A stretch of DNA of 64,000 nucleotides from Isoetes taiwanensis (lineage: Eukaryota > Streptophyta > Lycopodiopsida > Isoetales > Isoetaceae). The translations under genes and the position numbers were made by a program. Each line of letters opens with the position of its first letter. The stretch's first letter is position 1. Positions 28,796-39,719 of the stretch are shown here, piece by piece. Where the stretch lies: NCBI GenBank assembly GCA_021234155.1, contig JAJEKV010000113.1:622001-686000 (forward strand), read 5' to 3'. Below the pieces are notes generated by a model. The model was not told the origin of the DNA, ran no database searches, and was given only the letters and a program-made list of their open reading frames with translations.

Positions 28796-30138
28796 CTCCA
28801 TCAATAAATTTTATCTATAATATTGCATTTATGCGCATATGCCACAAGATCATATACCTTGCTTTTGCATTTTCAAGTTTGTAAATCTCCCTAATTTTAT
28901 AAAAGTGAGAACACATGATCTAAACCTTTTATGTTCTCATCTCTAGATTATGCATAAAGAAAGTTGCATATCATAAAGAATAAGATCAAACATTACCTCT
29001 TGCTTTTGCACAAATAACAATTGCACTCTCTTTACAGTTACACACGGAAGGGAGCGAGAATACTCTTTATGGCTTAAAAACATGTGTCTCCATCTGCTAA
29101 AATCGGGATGCCCGGCCGAGAATTTGTATGTAATGAAAATTTATGGCAATGCTTATATCCTGGGCGCATAATACTGAGAATGACCTTTGACAACGTGTAC
29201 TCGAAATTCTGAAAGAGCATAACAATGTCTTAGTGGAAGTGTATGGCATGTTGAAACTTTTTGAAGAATCAGCTAGTAAGACGGTTATGAACCTTGGAAA
29301 CTAGGCAATGTACAACATCCCTTCATGCTAATTAGATATCCATACAATTAAGAACATCACAATAGTCATATTATCCGTAGAATTGAACCCAATTATAATC
29401 TGTATGATAAGACCTATAGTCGCTACATGATGTTAACAATTGTAGATGATGTATCATGTATTGTCTTTTAGAAGTTGCTACATGACTGAAACACTTTGAA
29501 CATGGGCATGGTCGTCCGCATAGATTAACCTCTCTAACAAAGATTCCAACATGTTTCTACTTGCAATTTACACCGACGTGCATATCTTTACATGAAGTCT
29601 ACCAAAACCTTTAATAAAAATCAAAGATTGATTATTCGAAATTCTGAGTACTCTTTAACCGAGTAGCCCGCAACTTGCAACTAAATTTCCCCTGGTTTTC
29701 ACTCTCGAAGCAACCATAGCCTAGATCTAAAACCAAATCTTAATATCATGGGGATGAGAATTGGATTCCAAACCCCAAAATGGGCCAAGAAGTATCGGAT
29801 CAGCAATCGGTAGGGATCAAAGTAAAAAGAACATAAAGAACGTGATGCCTTTTCGAGCGTAAAACATTGAGGATGGAGGTCTGAGTTATGGCGGAGCGAC
29901 CAAGGCTTCATATATTCGGCGGTCCTAATCTTGCATGTCGGCATCTAAATTCGTTGGTTTTTTCCCCATTCTAAAGTTCGCGAGCTATGGCAAGGAGCTG
30001 GCTTTCAAGAACTCGAAAGTTACGGGTTGCTTTGTGTTAACAAATGAGAAATAAATGTGCATGACAAAACTAAGGTCAAAATTGAAGCTTTAAATCAAAC
30101 ATTAATAAAGAACATTAACCGATTCCTCATGAGCTTAC
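28796..30138. other. Intergenic or intronic DNA, no gene recognised
   Basis: A minus-strand open frame at 29699-29944 has no splice-site support or known motif. Nothing else is supported. Confidence 0.35.
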
Positions 30139-30984
30139 CACGGTCCATTGTCCGAATAGCCAGCGACCTTCTAACCGATTCACTGATTCACTTGGCAATT
30201 GCTTGAGCAAGGGAATTGTTCCAAGAGAATCCATCAACGCAAAACAAACACAAAATTAATGAAGAGCATCATTGCATCTCCAGCCCGGATCACGAGGGGG
30301 AACGTTCAGAGTATGGAAGCGTAAAAGAAAGAGCATTGTACTGTTTCTCATGATACTACAATAACACGCACCACTAAGAAACAAAGAAAGTCTGCGAAAG
30401 AAAGACCTTCCTGAAGCTCTATGGATGTGCGCTCCATTTTGAAAACCATAGAAGAAAAAAGATGGGATCAGCCATGCTCGGACAAAGCCCTCCATCATAG
30501 CTGCCACCATAGCTGTTCCAACACGGTTAGAAGCTTCCGATTCCTTTTCTGCAAAGGAGAATATATTTGTAAGAATCGAAACATAATAGAAGGAGATAAG
30601 GCAAATCTGAGATCGCATGCCTTCGCGCCGTTTCTTCAAAAAAGCGGCATATAGCTTTCAGATTTACACTGGCCCAGAACAAATCCTATATCCCACTCAA
30701 GAATGTACACAGGCAACATAGAAACCTATGCCAAAGAATGCCCTTTAGAATCCGCCGTGGTTTCTCCCGACAGGAATTTCTAAACCCACATCTAAACCTC
30801 GCCCTTTAGAATCCGCACTTGAGCTGGAAGCCCGATCACCCTTTTGCACATCCATAGCCCCGAAAGCCTTGCTTGTGTCTCTATTTCTTGGTCTTGTATA
30901 AGACCCATTTCCTACACAGACTAAATCCAGCCGAATACGAGATACATCAAAACTTGGGATCCATGAAGAGTCTCTTACCCATGC
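30139..30984 (-). CDS. Three exon-like ORFs of an unidentified minus-strand gene (middle part)
   Basis: Reading down the minus strand: (a) 30984-30745 follows CTTTGACTGCAG and stays open for 79 codons (AWVRDSSWIPSFDVSRIRLD..., then a Ser-rich stretch); (b) from 30548, after TCCTTTGCAG, a frame with EKESEASNRVGTAMVAAMME and SFFFYGFQNGAHIHRAS stays open to 30256; (c) about 30250-30139 reads LMDSLGTIPLLKQLPSESVN and LEGRWLFGQWTV up to a consensus donor GTAAGC. Compositions look protein-like and not repeat-derived. I do not recognise the family. Segment (c) lacks an AG acceptor at its expected start (TTTTGCG), so the gene may be decaying. Confidence 0.38.
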
Positions 30985-32019
30985 CTGCAGTCAAAGCAAA
31001 CCGTATATAAGTTCGGTTCCAAGTTGGTTCCTTTATCCGCATAGATTAACCCTTTCAATTTAAGTTCGTCTTTAAAGACTACACTTTAATGCCGTGTTTG
31101 TATTTCAATTCGGCTTTGCCTTCAAACTCTAGGGTGAGACATTATGTCTCACCAAGAAGAATGAAAAGGGTATTGCAAGTGAAATGCACTTTTCAGATCA
31201 CACATTGGAGGACCTCCAACATTGTAGGACGTCCTATACTAAATGTTTATTTCTGGACCGTTGGTGTACTCCTTGGAAATTTGACTTAAGGAATCATAGA
31301 AAGAAGCACAAATCGTCCCAAGAAAACTTGAAATGTGGGTTAGAAGGGATCTCGCCTTCCAATGCTTAAGCTCCTTTCCTTGCTTCCACAAAGACTTACT
31401 ACTCGAATGACCTAAATTTCTTAATACTCAAACAGGTTGCATGCACACAATTTACTACCGCGCAAGGAAATAAAACTAGTTAGCGATGGGCTTTTGCAAT
31501 TCGACAAACAACTCACCAAAGAGTTTACGAAAGGTACATTTCATTAAATGCATGTGGCATTATCAAAATTGGGGCTGGCATAATATATCTCAAAATTCCG
31601 TCCCATTATCAATGTAACGGCCACTAATATATTTCTGAAAGTGCAAAAACCAAGGAACCGCCTTTTGATTTAGGATTGTAAGATGAGCTTCTTTGGCAAC
31701 TATTCCGTAAGCCGGTTGTGCAACTATTTCAAGATGCCACATCACAACGCATCAAATATAGCGAAAAGCTCCATTATAGTGCCTATGGATTTTCAATCCA
31801 ACATGACAATGATTTAAGAAAACTACAAAAACAGAGGCTTCTACAAAACAAAGAGATAGAAGCGAGAAAGCTTACCGTGAACTCTTAGAACAAAAATCGG
31901 TCTTAGGGCGCCCGGATCATATGTTCTCCATGTTTACACGATCGTGTTGGGTATAAGCAAAAAAAAGGGAAAGTAAGAAGGAGACCGATTATTATAATAT
32001 AATAGAAAAGATATGGCAA
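30985..32019. other. Probable intronic or intergenic DNA
   Basis: No exon could be defined. Short forward open frames at 31089-31289 and 31184-31369 lack motifs. Confidence 0.3.
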
Positions 32020-32558
32020 AGCTTTGATAACCTCACGAGCACAATGGGGAATTACAAAGACTTGCCTAGGGTCGGTAGTTCCCATGGCCTTTGCAAAGAA
32101 TTCCTCGCAAATGGCGCCTTGCAAAATGGGAATTCCAAATCAATGCCAATGTTTGTCAACTTGCCATATCCAAGCGAAGATATTAACACCTGAAAAGATT
32201 GAAGTAAGAACAAACGTGCATGATATTCATGGGTATGCAAGGAATGATACACTAGAATTAAAATATCAGATTATACTCAGGCATTTAACTCAAAAACATA
32301 AAATAAGACTAGACGTTAGATTGACGTAGAAGAAAAGAAACATTGTTGAAGGTGCCAACGCCATCTTAAAAGGTAAATGCACTCATGTATTTACTTACCA
32401 CATCAGATACACACAGCCAGACCCAAAACATTTGTAATTAACACTGAATACACTGAAGATATAAAATACCAAGCTCACTCGAAGGTGCTGGAGAGCGTCA
32501 ATATTTGCCGGGCAGAGTAAGTGGAGAAAACTCCATGAAATTCTGGGGTCACAACACT
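32020..32558 (-). CDS. Two exon-like ORFs of an unidentified minus-strand gene (5' part)
   Basis: Segment 32558-32479 follows CTAAATAG and ends at a good donor (GTGAGC); it reads TPEFHGVFSTYSARQILTLS. Segment from 32117 follows TTTTGCAAG and reads AICEEFFAKAMGTTDPRQVF, then IPHCAREVIKALPYLF. Both look conserved in style but the simple join between them is out of phase, so an unseen exon or a frameshift lies between. They could be upstream exons of the gene at 30-31 kb. The function is unknown. Confidence 0.33.
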
Positions 32559-34126
32559 CTATTTAGAGAGTATAGAAGAACATATCCAAGCTGAACTCCA
32601 GTCCTTCAATAAAACGGATTCTACATATTAATATCTAGCATTATACAGCTTGAGATGAATCACTCTTTGCAGCATTGAAACACATCTATTTGCTATGCTG
32701 ACTTCAATCTTCCTAGACTCTGATACTGTACCAGCTATCTACAATACAGTGAAGACATCGTGTCCATAGAAGTCTAAGAATCCGTGCCTAGAGTAGCACA
32801 CATCACGATCTATAATCAAAGGAGTCGAGAAACAACTTGCTTTGTGCTAGGCTGGTTAAACCACCTTACATTGGTAATTTTGCCCTATCGCATGACTAAG
32901 AAACATCATGAAGCATTAGCTATTTAATTTATTATTTAACTTCTTTTTCAGATATGTATCGGCAAAGGGCGGATGCATTAGCGTAAGAGCAAGCTATTAT
33001 GCAAAGCTTCAAATGGCAAGGTTATCTATGTACACAAAAACAACCTGCAGAGAATGTACAATCGACTTAAAAATTTTCCTTTACAATGGCGGGTTGAGTT
33101 TGACTATCTTGCACCTTGAATGCTTCAGCAAGAACATCAAATATGTCTCCTTCCGTTAATTATGTTTCCTTCTTATAGTTACGTCACATAAAAGCGCCTA
33201 TCAATTTTGCGCAAAAGCAAAGAAGAAGGGGTACGAGCAATACCAACGAAGGGGTACAGAGCAATACACCGATCAATGAGGTCCTTATCTGCGATTCTTT
33301 GGCATGTCGACACCCACATTTGCACCGATCAAAAATAAAACTTGCCTAAAAATTGACTCGGATGCGGGAGGGATTCGCTTAGTCCAAAGAAATATCGGAA
33401 GGTTCATCTATGATTGAAGCTCAAAATCAAGTTATCGGCGCCGGACGCCGAGTGCCTTCATATTACGTAAGAAGCTATCGCCTACGGTTCAAAACATAGG
33501 AGGGCACTAATCAATCCTTCAGTATCCTTTAACCCGGCCGGACATCGTCGTGCATCCCCTTTCGATGAGAACCCGCTAAGAAGCGCCGCCACTTTGCCCG
33601 ACCGGGAAAATGAGCAATGGTGAAAAAAAATGTTAGACATCTATCCACCGACCAGTAGAGATAATGATATATACTTAATTGCTTGTGCCACTTCATCGTC
33701 GGAAGGCGAAAACAAACCATCGACTCATACCATAGCCATCGCCGGAAACCGGAAAAAAAAATTGCGAAGCTTTTGAAGCCTCCCAAGATGTTTCAAAAGA
33801 AACTTTTTTTTCCTTTCTAAATGCCACATCACAAGAAGACAATTAATTTGTTCTGCAACCTTATCTTATGGCATTAATTGCACTTAATATGGGTGGCCAA
33901 ACCTTGGCCATTGAGCACATTCAACGGACGAAATCAAAAGCCCCAAATAAGGGGGTTGATTGGGAATCATGACGTGGCTTCCTCTTGGCCGTCGGATCTC
34001 ATAACTGGGCCGGCCCGTCATACGACACCCCTCGGCCCAAAAAAAGGGGGCGACTTATATAATTGTATATATATAACAGATATATATTAACACCTTGATT
34101 TCTAAAACATATACTCAATTTTCTTA
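32559..34126. other. Upstream DNA of the minus-strand model
   Basis: A minus-strand frame near 33700-33760 (FPVSGDGYGM...) is open briefly but has no splice support. No element boundary is visible. Confidence 0.3.
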
Positions 34127-34277
34127 AACCAACAACAAGAAGCCTCTTGGATGCACATATGAAAAATAAAGGAGTATGATGGATTAACTTGCGAAAGTTT
34201 AGTGCAACCAACAACAAGAAGCCTCTTGGATGCACATACGAAAGAGTATGATGAATTAACTTGCAAAAGTTTACTGC
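34127..34277. repeat. Short tandem duplication (79-bp unit)
   Basis: 34127-34205 and 34206-34277 share AACCAACAACAAGAAGCCTC at their start and continue near-identically apart from a small deletion in the second copy. Confidence 0.9.
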
Positions 34278-34587
34278 AAATATTCCTTATTAATGACTCG
34301 AGTTTCTTAAGCACAAGGAAGCCGGGAAAGAGAAATTTTCGCGGCAGCCTTGGCCACCGCGATAAGTTTCTTGTATGTGATTAATAACCACACAAATGGG
34401 TGTATGATTCTAAGTTATAGTAAATTTACTATGGAATTTGAGTGTGAAGTTTGCCCGATGGAATCTCACTCGAAAGGGTAAAATTAACAGTGTTCTTGTA
34501 AGGTTTAACGGATGTCTCAGATGTCCCTTGCGAGGACGAATGCATCGATATGGCCAGAACGATCGTGCGACACGTTGAAAGATCCTC

Positions 34588-34595
34588 TGACGTCA
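34588..34595. promoter_or_regulatory. TGACGTCA bZIP-type element upstream of the FHY1-like gene
   Basis: A perfect TGACGTCA palindrome lies about 1.8 kb before the coding exon. ACGT-core elements are targets of bZIP factors such as HY5, which is known to act on the Arabidopsis FHY1/FHL promoters. The role here is inferred. Confidence 0.3.
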
Positions 34596-34815
34596 TATCA
34601 TGCTGTACACATGGTGAGATCTTGTGCCAGAAGATGTATGTAGAAAAGGGGCAGCCAAATGCCAGCAATGGACCATGCTGAAGAGGGGCCACAAGTTTGA
34701 TGTACAAAGGGGCTCTGTCACAAAAGGAACCAACAATAAAATATGATGACAAATATGGGGACATAATCTTCCTTGCAGGGCAGCCGCCGTATTGGACGGT
34801 CCGATCGTGCCATGT

Positions 34816-34821
34816 CACGTG
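34816..34821. promoter_or_regulatory. G-box (CACGTG) upstream of the FHY1-like gene
   Basis: CACGTG within GTCACGTGGG. It lies before the probable first (non-coding) exon and intron of the FHY1-like gene. Binding and activity are not shown by sequence. Confidence 0.3.
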
Positions 34822-35410
34822 GGCAGCAATCATGGCCGCCCATTTGAGGCATCCTCCATTAAGGCTCGTGTTCGCCATATCCACAGATGGGATGTCACAT
34901 CGCTTCTCTTCCTCTTGGTTTTTCTTAAGTGATGATGTCTCTGGCTTCAAATTTTTTCCAGAAATGTTTTTGCCTGAAATAGTTTTTTGCCCCTGTTTTT
35001 TCGCGTGGATTTGTGGCCAATCTTAATTGCCGCCTTCGCCCTGCTCAAGTTTGCTTATGCTGGAGTTCTTAAAACGATGGTGGTGATCCCGTCTCTTCTG
35101 TTAAGGTTGGTACAGGTTTTGTTTGTAAAACTTACTTGTCTATCTATGCTTTGCAAGATTTCATCTTTGAATACTTGCTGCTTCTACGGCTTGAATGCCT
35201 AACTGTCAAGGTTAGTGATTTGGTATGTTGTACACATGACGGCATGTTCACATATTTTTGACCTTAAAAGCAGGGCATTTTAAGCTCCTCATGAATGTGT
35301 ATATGTTAATGATTCGCTTGAATCTGACACGGGTATCGGCACCAGAAAAGGTAAGGGCATGCCATGGATGCTTTAGAAAGCCCCCCTTTTTATGCCCAAT
35401 GGGCACTATT

Positions 35411-35617
35411 ATGTCCAATTTGTGGATTTGCACTATTTTTATGGTCAATCCCACATGCCATGTCCAATTTGTGGATCTGCACTATTCTATTATTTAGTGA
35501 CAGATTTTATTTGTCTCCCCGCAGCAGAGCATAATAACAAGGCTGGGCACACTGCAAGGCAGGTTTTAAGGGAGGAATACAGGCTGGGCACACTGCAAGG
35601 CAGGTTTTAAGGGAGGG
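35411..35617. repeat. Two short tandem duplications in the FHY1-like leader or intron
   Basis: ATGTCCAATTTGTGGAT(T/C)TGCACTATT occurs at about 35411 and 35459. A 41-bp unit beginning GGCTGGGCACACTGCAAGGC is repeated exactly at 35541 and 35582. Confidence 0.88.
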
Positions 35618-36142
35618 AATATATATCTGTGTAATTGGTAATTGCAACCTGAACTTCATTCAAATAGGGCATATTGTTCTACTTGATCTGCATAGGAAAT
35701 ATTTTTATGTGTGATATATAGATACCAGTGGCTATGAGAAGGAATAAAAAATATTGTCACTTTAGGTCTCTTTCTTATTGATAAGTACAGTGGAACTAGG
35801 TAGTATTTCAGTTATTTATACAATGGCATAAACAGTGTGTCGATACTCGAAACTTAGGTTCTTTGGGCCATTTGATAACTGAAAGCATGCAAGTAATTCG
35901 TGGTTTATAAATCTCCTAAGCTGTTGATATTGGAGGAGTGATCTACATTATGCTGGATGTATGTGGAAGATCTATACTGCTGCACATGGACTGAGCCTCT
36001 GATCTGCCTTGAAAGGCAAAAAAGGAGTTCAAAATATCAATCAGGATGTTAGCCCAATCACAAAAAAAGAGTGCTTTTAAAGAGTGTTCAAACACTGATA
36101 AAATAAGGAAAACTGACATGTTATTTATATGTAACTCTAATG

Positions 36143-36357
36143 GGGCTGAATGTTTCATGTCTGTATGTTAAAAGCTTTGCAATTTATGTGAACCTCTCAG
36201 GAAAGCATTAATCCATTAGATATTATACTATGTGCTAATATCGGCTGAATGTTTCATGTCTGTATTTTAAAAGCTTTGCAATTTATGTGAACCTCTTTAA
36301 TACTTAGTATTCAGGAAAGCATTAATCCATTAGATATTATACTATGTGCTAATATCA
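36143..36357. repeat. Tandem duplication just upstream of the FHY1-like exon
   Basis: A unit of about 100 bp starting GGCTGAATGTTTCATGTCTG (36143-36242) is repeated at 36243-36357. The second copy carries a 15-bp insertion containing AATACTTAGTATT. It ends about 35 bases before the coding exon. Confidence 0.92.
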
Positions 36358-36391
36358 TCAGTGTGGTAGTCTGATATGCATTGTTTTGCAG

Positions 36392-37138
36392 ATGACAGAA
36401 GAGTGTGATGAAAGCCGCAGAAAGCGTAAAGATTTTTTAGGAGAACTTCAGAACATAAATACCAACTATCTTTACAGGAAGAAACACCGTTGTGGGTTGC
36501 ATAGCTCGGGGGTTACTTCATTGTCACAGTTGCCGTGTGGATCTTCAAGTGGAACTGACGAACTATCCACGGGATTAAGTGATCTGTATGATGGAGATTG
36601 CTTACCTGCTCAAGATGATATGTCAGATCAAGCTGGACCCGAATGTTATCAGTTAGATCATAAAGCTGATGATGAATCTAGTACAGTAACGACACTTGAG
36701 TCCGATGATAAATCGAAAGATGGTGAGGTCAATCAAGGACAAATGAGATTACAGAAAGGAAAGCATGTGTTATCCGAAGTTATTGAAGAGAAACATGGTG
36801 AGGTCAATCAAGGTCAAATGAAATTACAGAAAGGAAAACATGTATTATCTGAAGTTATTGAAGAGAAACACATCGAAGGTCAAGAACAAACGGCATCCTT
36901 TGAGAAAACTCATATGACATCTCATGTTAATCATACGTTGGGTCATTGTCATGAATGTTGTCAACTTATGAAAGATATTATGATTAACACAGCTGTCACG
37001 GCGACATCTGAAGATACAGGAAAAGTATTTGTCTTATCATCGGGACGACGTAGCCTCGAAGAGGAGGCCAAATTAGGCATTCGCGCGCCCACAATTGATG
37101 ATGAGTTTGAAGAGTATTTTTCTAGGCTTATGATTTGA
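36392..37138 (+). CDS. FHY1-like: FHY1/FHL-like phytochrome A nuclear-import factor
   Basis: The 248-residue frame opens at an ATG placed directly after an intron-like acceptor (TTGTTTTGCAG), so a non-coding first exon probably lies upstream. A basic cluster RRKRK at residues 9-13 fits the N-terminal nuclear localisation signal of FHY1. The last 37 residues, VFVLSSGRRSL... to ...TIDDEFEEYFSRLMI, match the conserved C-terminal phytochrome-binding region of Arabidopsis FHY1 and FHL (FVLSSGR followed by a PTID(Q/K)EFE-YFS-LML ending). FHY1 and FHL bind light-activated phytochrome A and carry it into the nucleus. The middle is acidic and poorly conserved, as in the family. Residues 111-135 and 136-160 are a near-exact 25-residue tandem copy, absent from the Arabidopsis protein. 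Length is somewhat above the roughly 200 residues of Arabidopsis FHY1. No stop or frameshift is present, so it may be functional. Confidence 0.82.
   Translation: MTEECDESRRKRKDFLGELQNINTNYLYRKKHRCGLHSSGVTSLSQLPCGSSSGTDELSTGLSDLYDGDCLPAQDDMSDQAGPECYQLDHKADDESSTVTTLESDDKSKDGEVNQGQMRLQKGKHVLSEVIEEKHGEVNQGQMKLQKGKHVLSEVIEEKHIEGQEQTASFEKTHMTSHVNHTLGHCHECCQLMKDIMINTAVTATSEDTGKVFVLSSGRRSLEEEAKLGIRAPTIDDEFEEYFSRLMI
36722..36871 (+). repeat. In-frame 75-bp tandem duplication in the FHY1-like gene
   Basis: 36722-36796 and 36797-36871 encode two near-identical 25-residue units that begin GEVNQGQM and end VIEEKH, differing by one Arg/Lys change and a few silent changes. Confidence 0.97.
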
Positions 37139-38071
37139 GTGTGCATTCTTTTGCAAGTAAATGCTTATTATTTAAAAGCCTGAGTCTTTAGTCCAGTTAT
37201 TGAATCTCAGTTGAATGTCATGAATGTCAGGGGTCTTTGTTACAAGTCATGAAGAGCCAATACGTGTTGAGACGAGCATAGCTACATGGTCTTGGATGGA
37301 AACAAATGCTAGAGAATTGATCGTTTCTTGATAGTTAAATTTAGATATTCGACCTGGTTACTGTCCTGTAAATGAGCACAGGCTCAAACATGTCAGGTAT
37401 TAGGCTACTTTTAATTTGCATATGGTGGGTTTTTTTCTGTTTTGTTGTGGTAATGTTCTGTGTTCTCTTGTCGGGATCTTGTAAGAAAAATGCTATTTGG
37501 GAGTGAAATCCACAAGATTTTTGAAGAACTGCAAAAGCACTAGACATTGAGGTAAATATACAACGATTTTTTCTGTTTATATAACACTTGGTTATTTTCA
37601 TGGAAGACAAAGCAGGTTGTGAACCATGAATTACATTAAATCATGAAGTTAAGAATCACGTTCATATGATTCCAACGGAAACTGTGAAGTGAAACTTTGT
37701 AGCATGAATTTGCATTCATTTTCTTCTTTCATTGTTTAGAAAGAGACTGGTCAAGGTATATCTAAAAGCTCTGAAAATTGAAGCTTTGATGTAACCTGGA
37801 ATGCTTGCGAGAACTTTCTATACGGGATTAAATTGAGTATCCGGTTTGGAAGGAATTACTTGACTTTCTTAGGCAATTCGTATCCTTATGCGCGTTGACG
37901 CAAGAAACATAATAAGTTTTTGTTTGGTCACTACAGTTGGGCCCCAAATTTCTCAGAGCCATCACATATGTGGGTATTGTGTGGCAAGCGTTTAACAAAG
38001 GCACGAGTCTAAAAAACGGATAACGTGGAATACCTTAAATTGAGTGTGAAGGTGCAAAGTCATTTCATATT
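37139..38071. other. 3' flank of the FHY1-like gene
   Basis: Presumed 3' UTR and intergenic sequence. No further coding segment or element boundary is recognised. Confidence 0.4.
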
Positions 38072-38220
38072 CGAAATAAACGCCGCCTTGATATTTTGGC
38101 TTTTTGGCCTTGTTTTTAAAACATGAAACTTTTTGTCGACGCCTTCTTGATTTTTTGGTGCCGGAATGTTGCCGGCAAAAAATTTGGACAGCCGGAAATA
38201 TCAAGCCAGCGTTTATTTCG
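38072..38220. mobile_element. MITE-like element, 149 bp, with 26-30 bp inverted termini
   Basis: CGAAATAAACGCCGCCTTGA at 38072 faces an inverted partner ending GCGTTTATTTCG at 38220. About 26 of 30 positions match between arms. An inner GCCGG...CCGGC pair adds to the foldback. No TSD could be fixed, so the superfamily is open. Confidence 0.55.
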
Positions 38221-38281
38221 TCCAGAAATTCTCGCCGACAAAAAATTTCGAGGCGCGCGCCCAGGCGAGCGGCGGCAGCCC

Positions 38282-38326
38282 CGAAATTTTCTGTCAGCGA
38301 GAACGAAATTTTCTGTCAGCGAGAAT
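38282..38326. repeat. Two tandem copies of a 22-bp unit
   Basis: CGAAATTTTCTGTCAGCGAG is repeated back to back, with further decayed CCGAAATTTTG variants on the right. Confidence 0.85.
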
Positions 38327-38627
38327 TACCTGTTCCGAAATTTTGACCAACTTCAAATTTCGCCCTTATTCACCAAAATTTTAAAAGGCAAAAAACTCTG
38401 TTGATGTTCTGTTGACGTTCTTGGGCGGTGCCGCCTCCTCTGTGTTTCTACACAAGCCCAAGCTTCTCCACTCCCACGATCTGCATCTTCAATGCGGATC
38501 TGTGACTGCGCAGCAGAGTTCCCTGCCAAGATCTATGCGAATATCTGATCCGCTTTTTTAATTATTTTTTCGGAGGCAAGGGTATAGACAAAGGCAAGAT
38601 CCAGCAGATAAGGGCATAACCAGAAAC
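38327..38627. other. Left flank of Copia A
   Basis: GC-richer DNA without a recognised gene. It is the left half of the Copia A target site. Confidence 0.35.
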
Positions 38628-38813
38628 TGTTAGCGAGGCTGCCTATTCTTAGGCAGCGTGTCTTTATAAAAAGGCAACGTAGCTACCTTCTTCCATAAAA
38701 ATACCTTTTATGGTATCTATATATTGTAACATGATTCATTCAATACATCTGTCTTCTCTTGTGGTGCATATCTCTCTCACTTGTGTTTTCTTAGTAAACT
38801 AGCAAGTTCAACA
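38628..38813 (+). repeat. Left LTR of Copia A
   Basis: TGTTAGCGAGG to CAACA. A TATAAAAA-type box sits at about 38664 and a run CTATATATTG near 38719. It matches the right LTR closely; the right copy has about 13 extra bases (ATTAGCTTTCAC region). Confidence 0.95.
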
Positions 38814-39719
38814 TGGTATCAGAGCTTGCATCCGGTTCTGGAGCGGTTGTGAATTTTCGAGGGCTCACTGGGACGAAAACTTTGTATGTTTTTTCTGGAG
38901 CTGGATATCCAGCCTGGAAGATCAAGATAGAGCTCGTCCTGCAAAGAGAAAAGCTTTTTGGGATTGTGACCGGAAATAATCTTCCTCCGATGCAGCCGGT
39001 TGATGCAATTACTGGTAATCTTGTTCAGAACGGTGCTGCATACGATGCTTGGGTTAAGGATGTAGATGACTGGAATGAAAAAGATCAATCAGCTCGAGCA
39101 TTGATTCTCTATGCACTCAAAGAATCTATTTTAATGGATGCTAAGGATTATGTTACTTCTAGTGAAGTATGGAAATTTGGAAAAAACTTATATGAAGAAG
39201 ACTATGCATGAAGTGCTTAGTCTCCGCAAGGATCTTACATCATTGCAGTATCGTTTGAATGATTCGTTTGACAAACATGTGGATAAATTTAAAGCGCTTC
39301 TAGAAGCATTGTCCGCAGCTGATGCTAGTATTCCGCATGATCAACATGTTGTTCATTTTCTGAAATCCATGCCGGAAGAGCTTCAGACTCTTACGATAGT
39401 TCTAGCCAACAAAAAATCTATGACCTTAGATCGGGCTTGCGAATCTTTAAAAGATGGAGTACGAAAAATACAAAGGCAATCTATGCAAGACGATCAAGCT
39501 TTAATTGTTGATAATAAGAAACGAGGTCGAGAAGATGAAAAGGCTCTTGTTACTGATACTAGGCGGAGTCGTGGTCGTGATCGTAGCCGAGGCCGTGGTG
39601 GTGGTAATCAGCAGTTGGCTAGACTTGAGCAACCTAAATCGGCGATTGTTTGTGCCTATTGTAAAAAGCCGAATCATGTGGAAAGCGCGCGGGTGTTATT
39701 ACAAATGTTTTGTAAATGA
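38813..39719 (+). pseudogene. gag: Copia A gag
   Basis: The first frame (38813-39211) opens with an ATG formed by the last LTR base and the first two PBS bases. It reads VVNFRGLTGTKTLYVFSGAG... and covers the N-terminal gag. A frameshift near 39200 passes to the frame at 39138-39719, which holds the UBN2-type core (FDKHVDKFKALLEAL, IPHDQHVVHFLKSMPEE), an Arg/Gly-rich segment, and a zinc knuckle start CAYCKKPNH at about 39651. A further frameshift in the knuckle passes to the protease frame. Gag would package the element RNA. Broken here in at least two places. Confidence 0.85.
38814..38825 (+). other. Primer-binding site of Copia A
   Basis: TGGTATCAGAGC directly follows the LTR, complementary to the 3' part of plant initiator tRNA-Met. 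Confidence 0.9.

Noticed and set aside
34429-34950. 173-codon minus-strand open frame
   Set aside because: It covers the upstream region of the FHY1-like gene, has no recognisable domain and no splice support; treated as chance, though a small unknown gene cannot be excluded.
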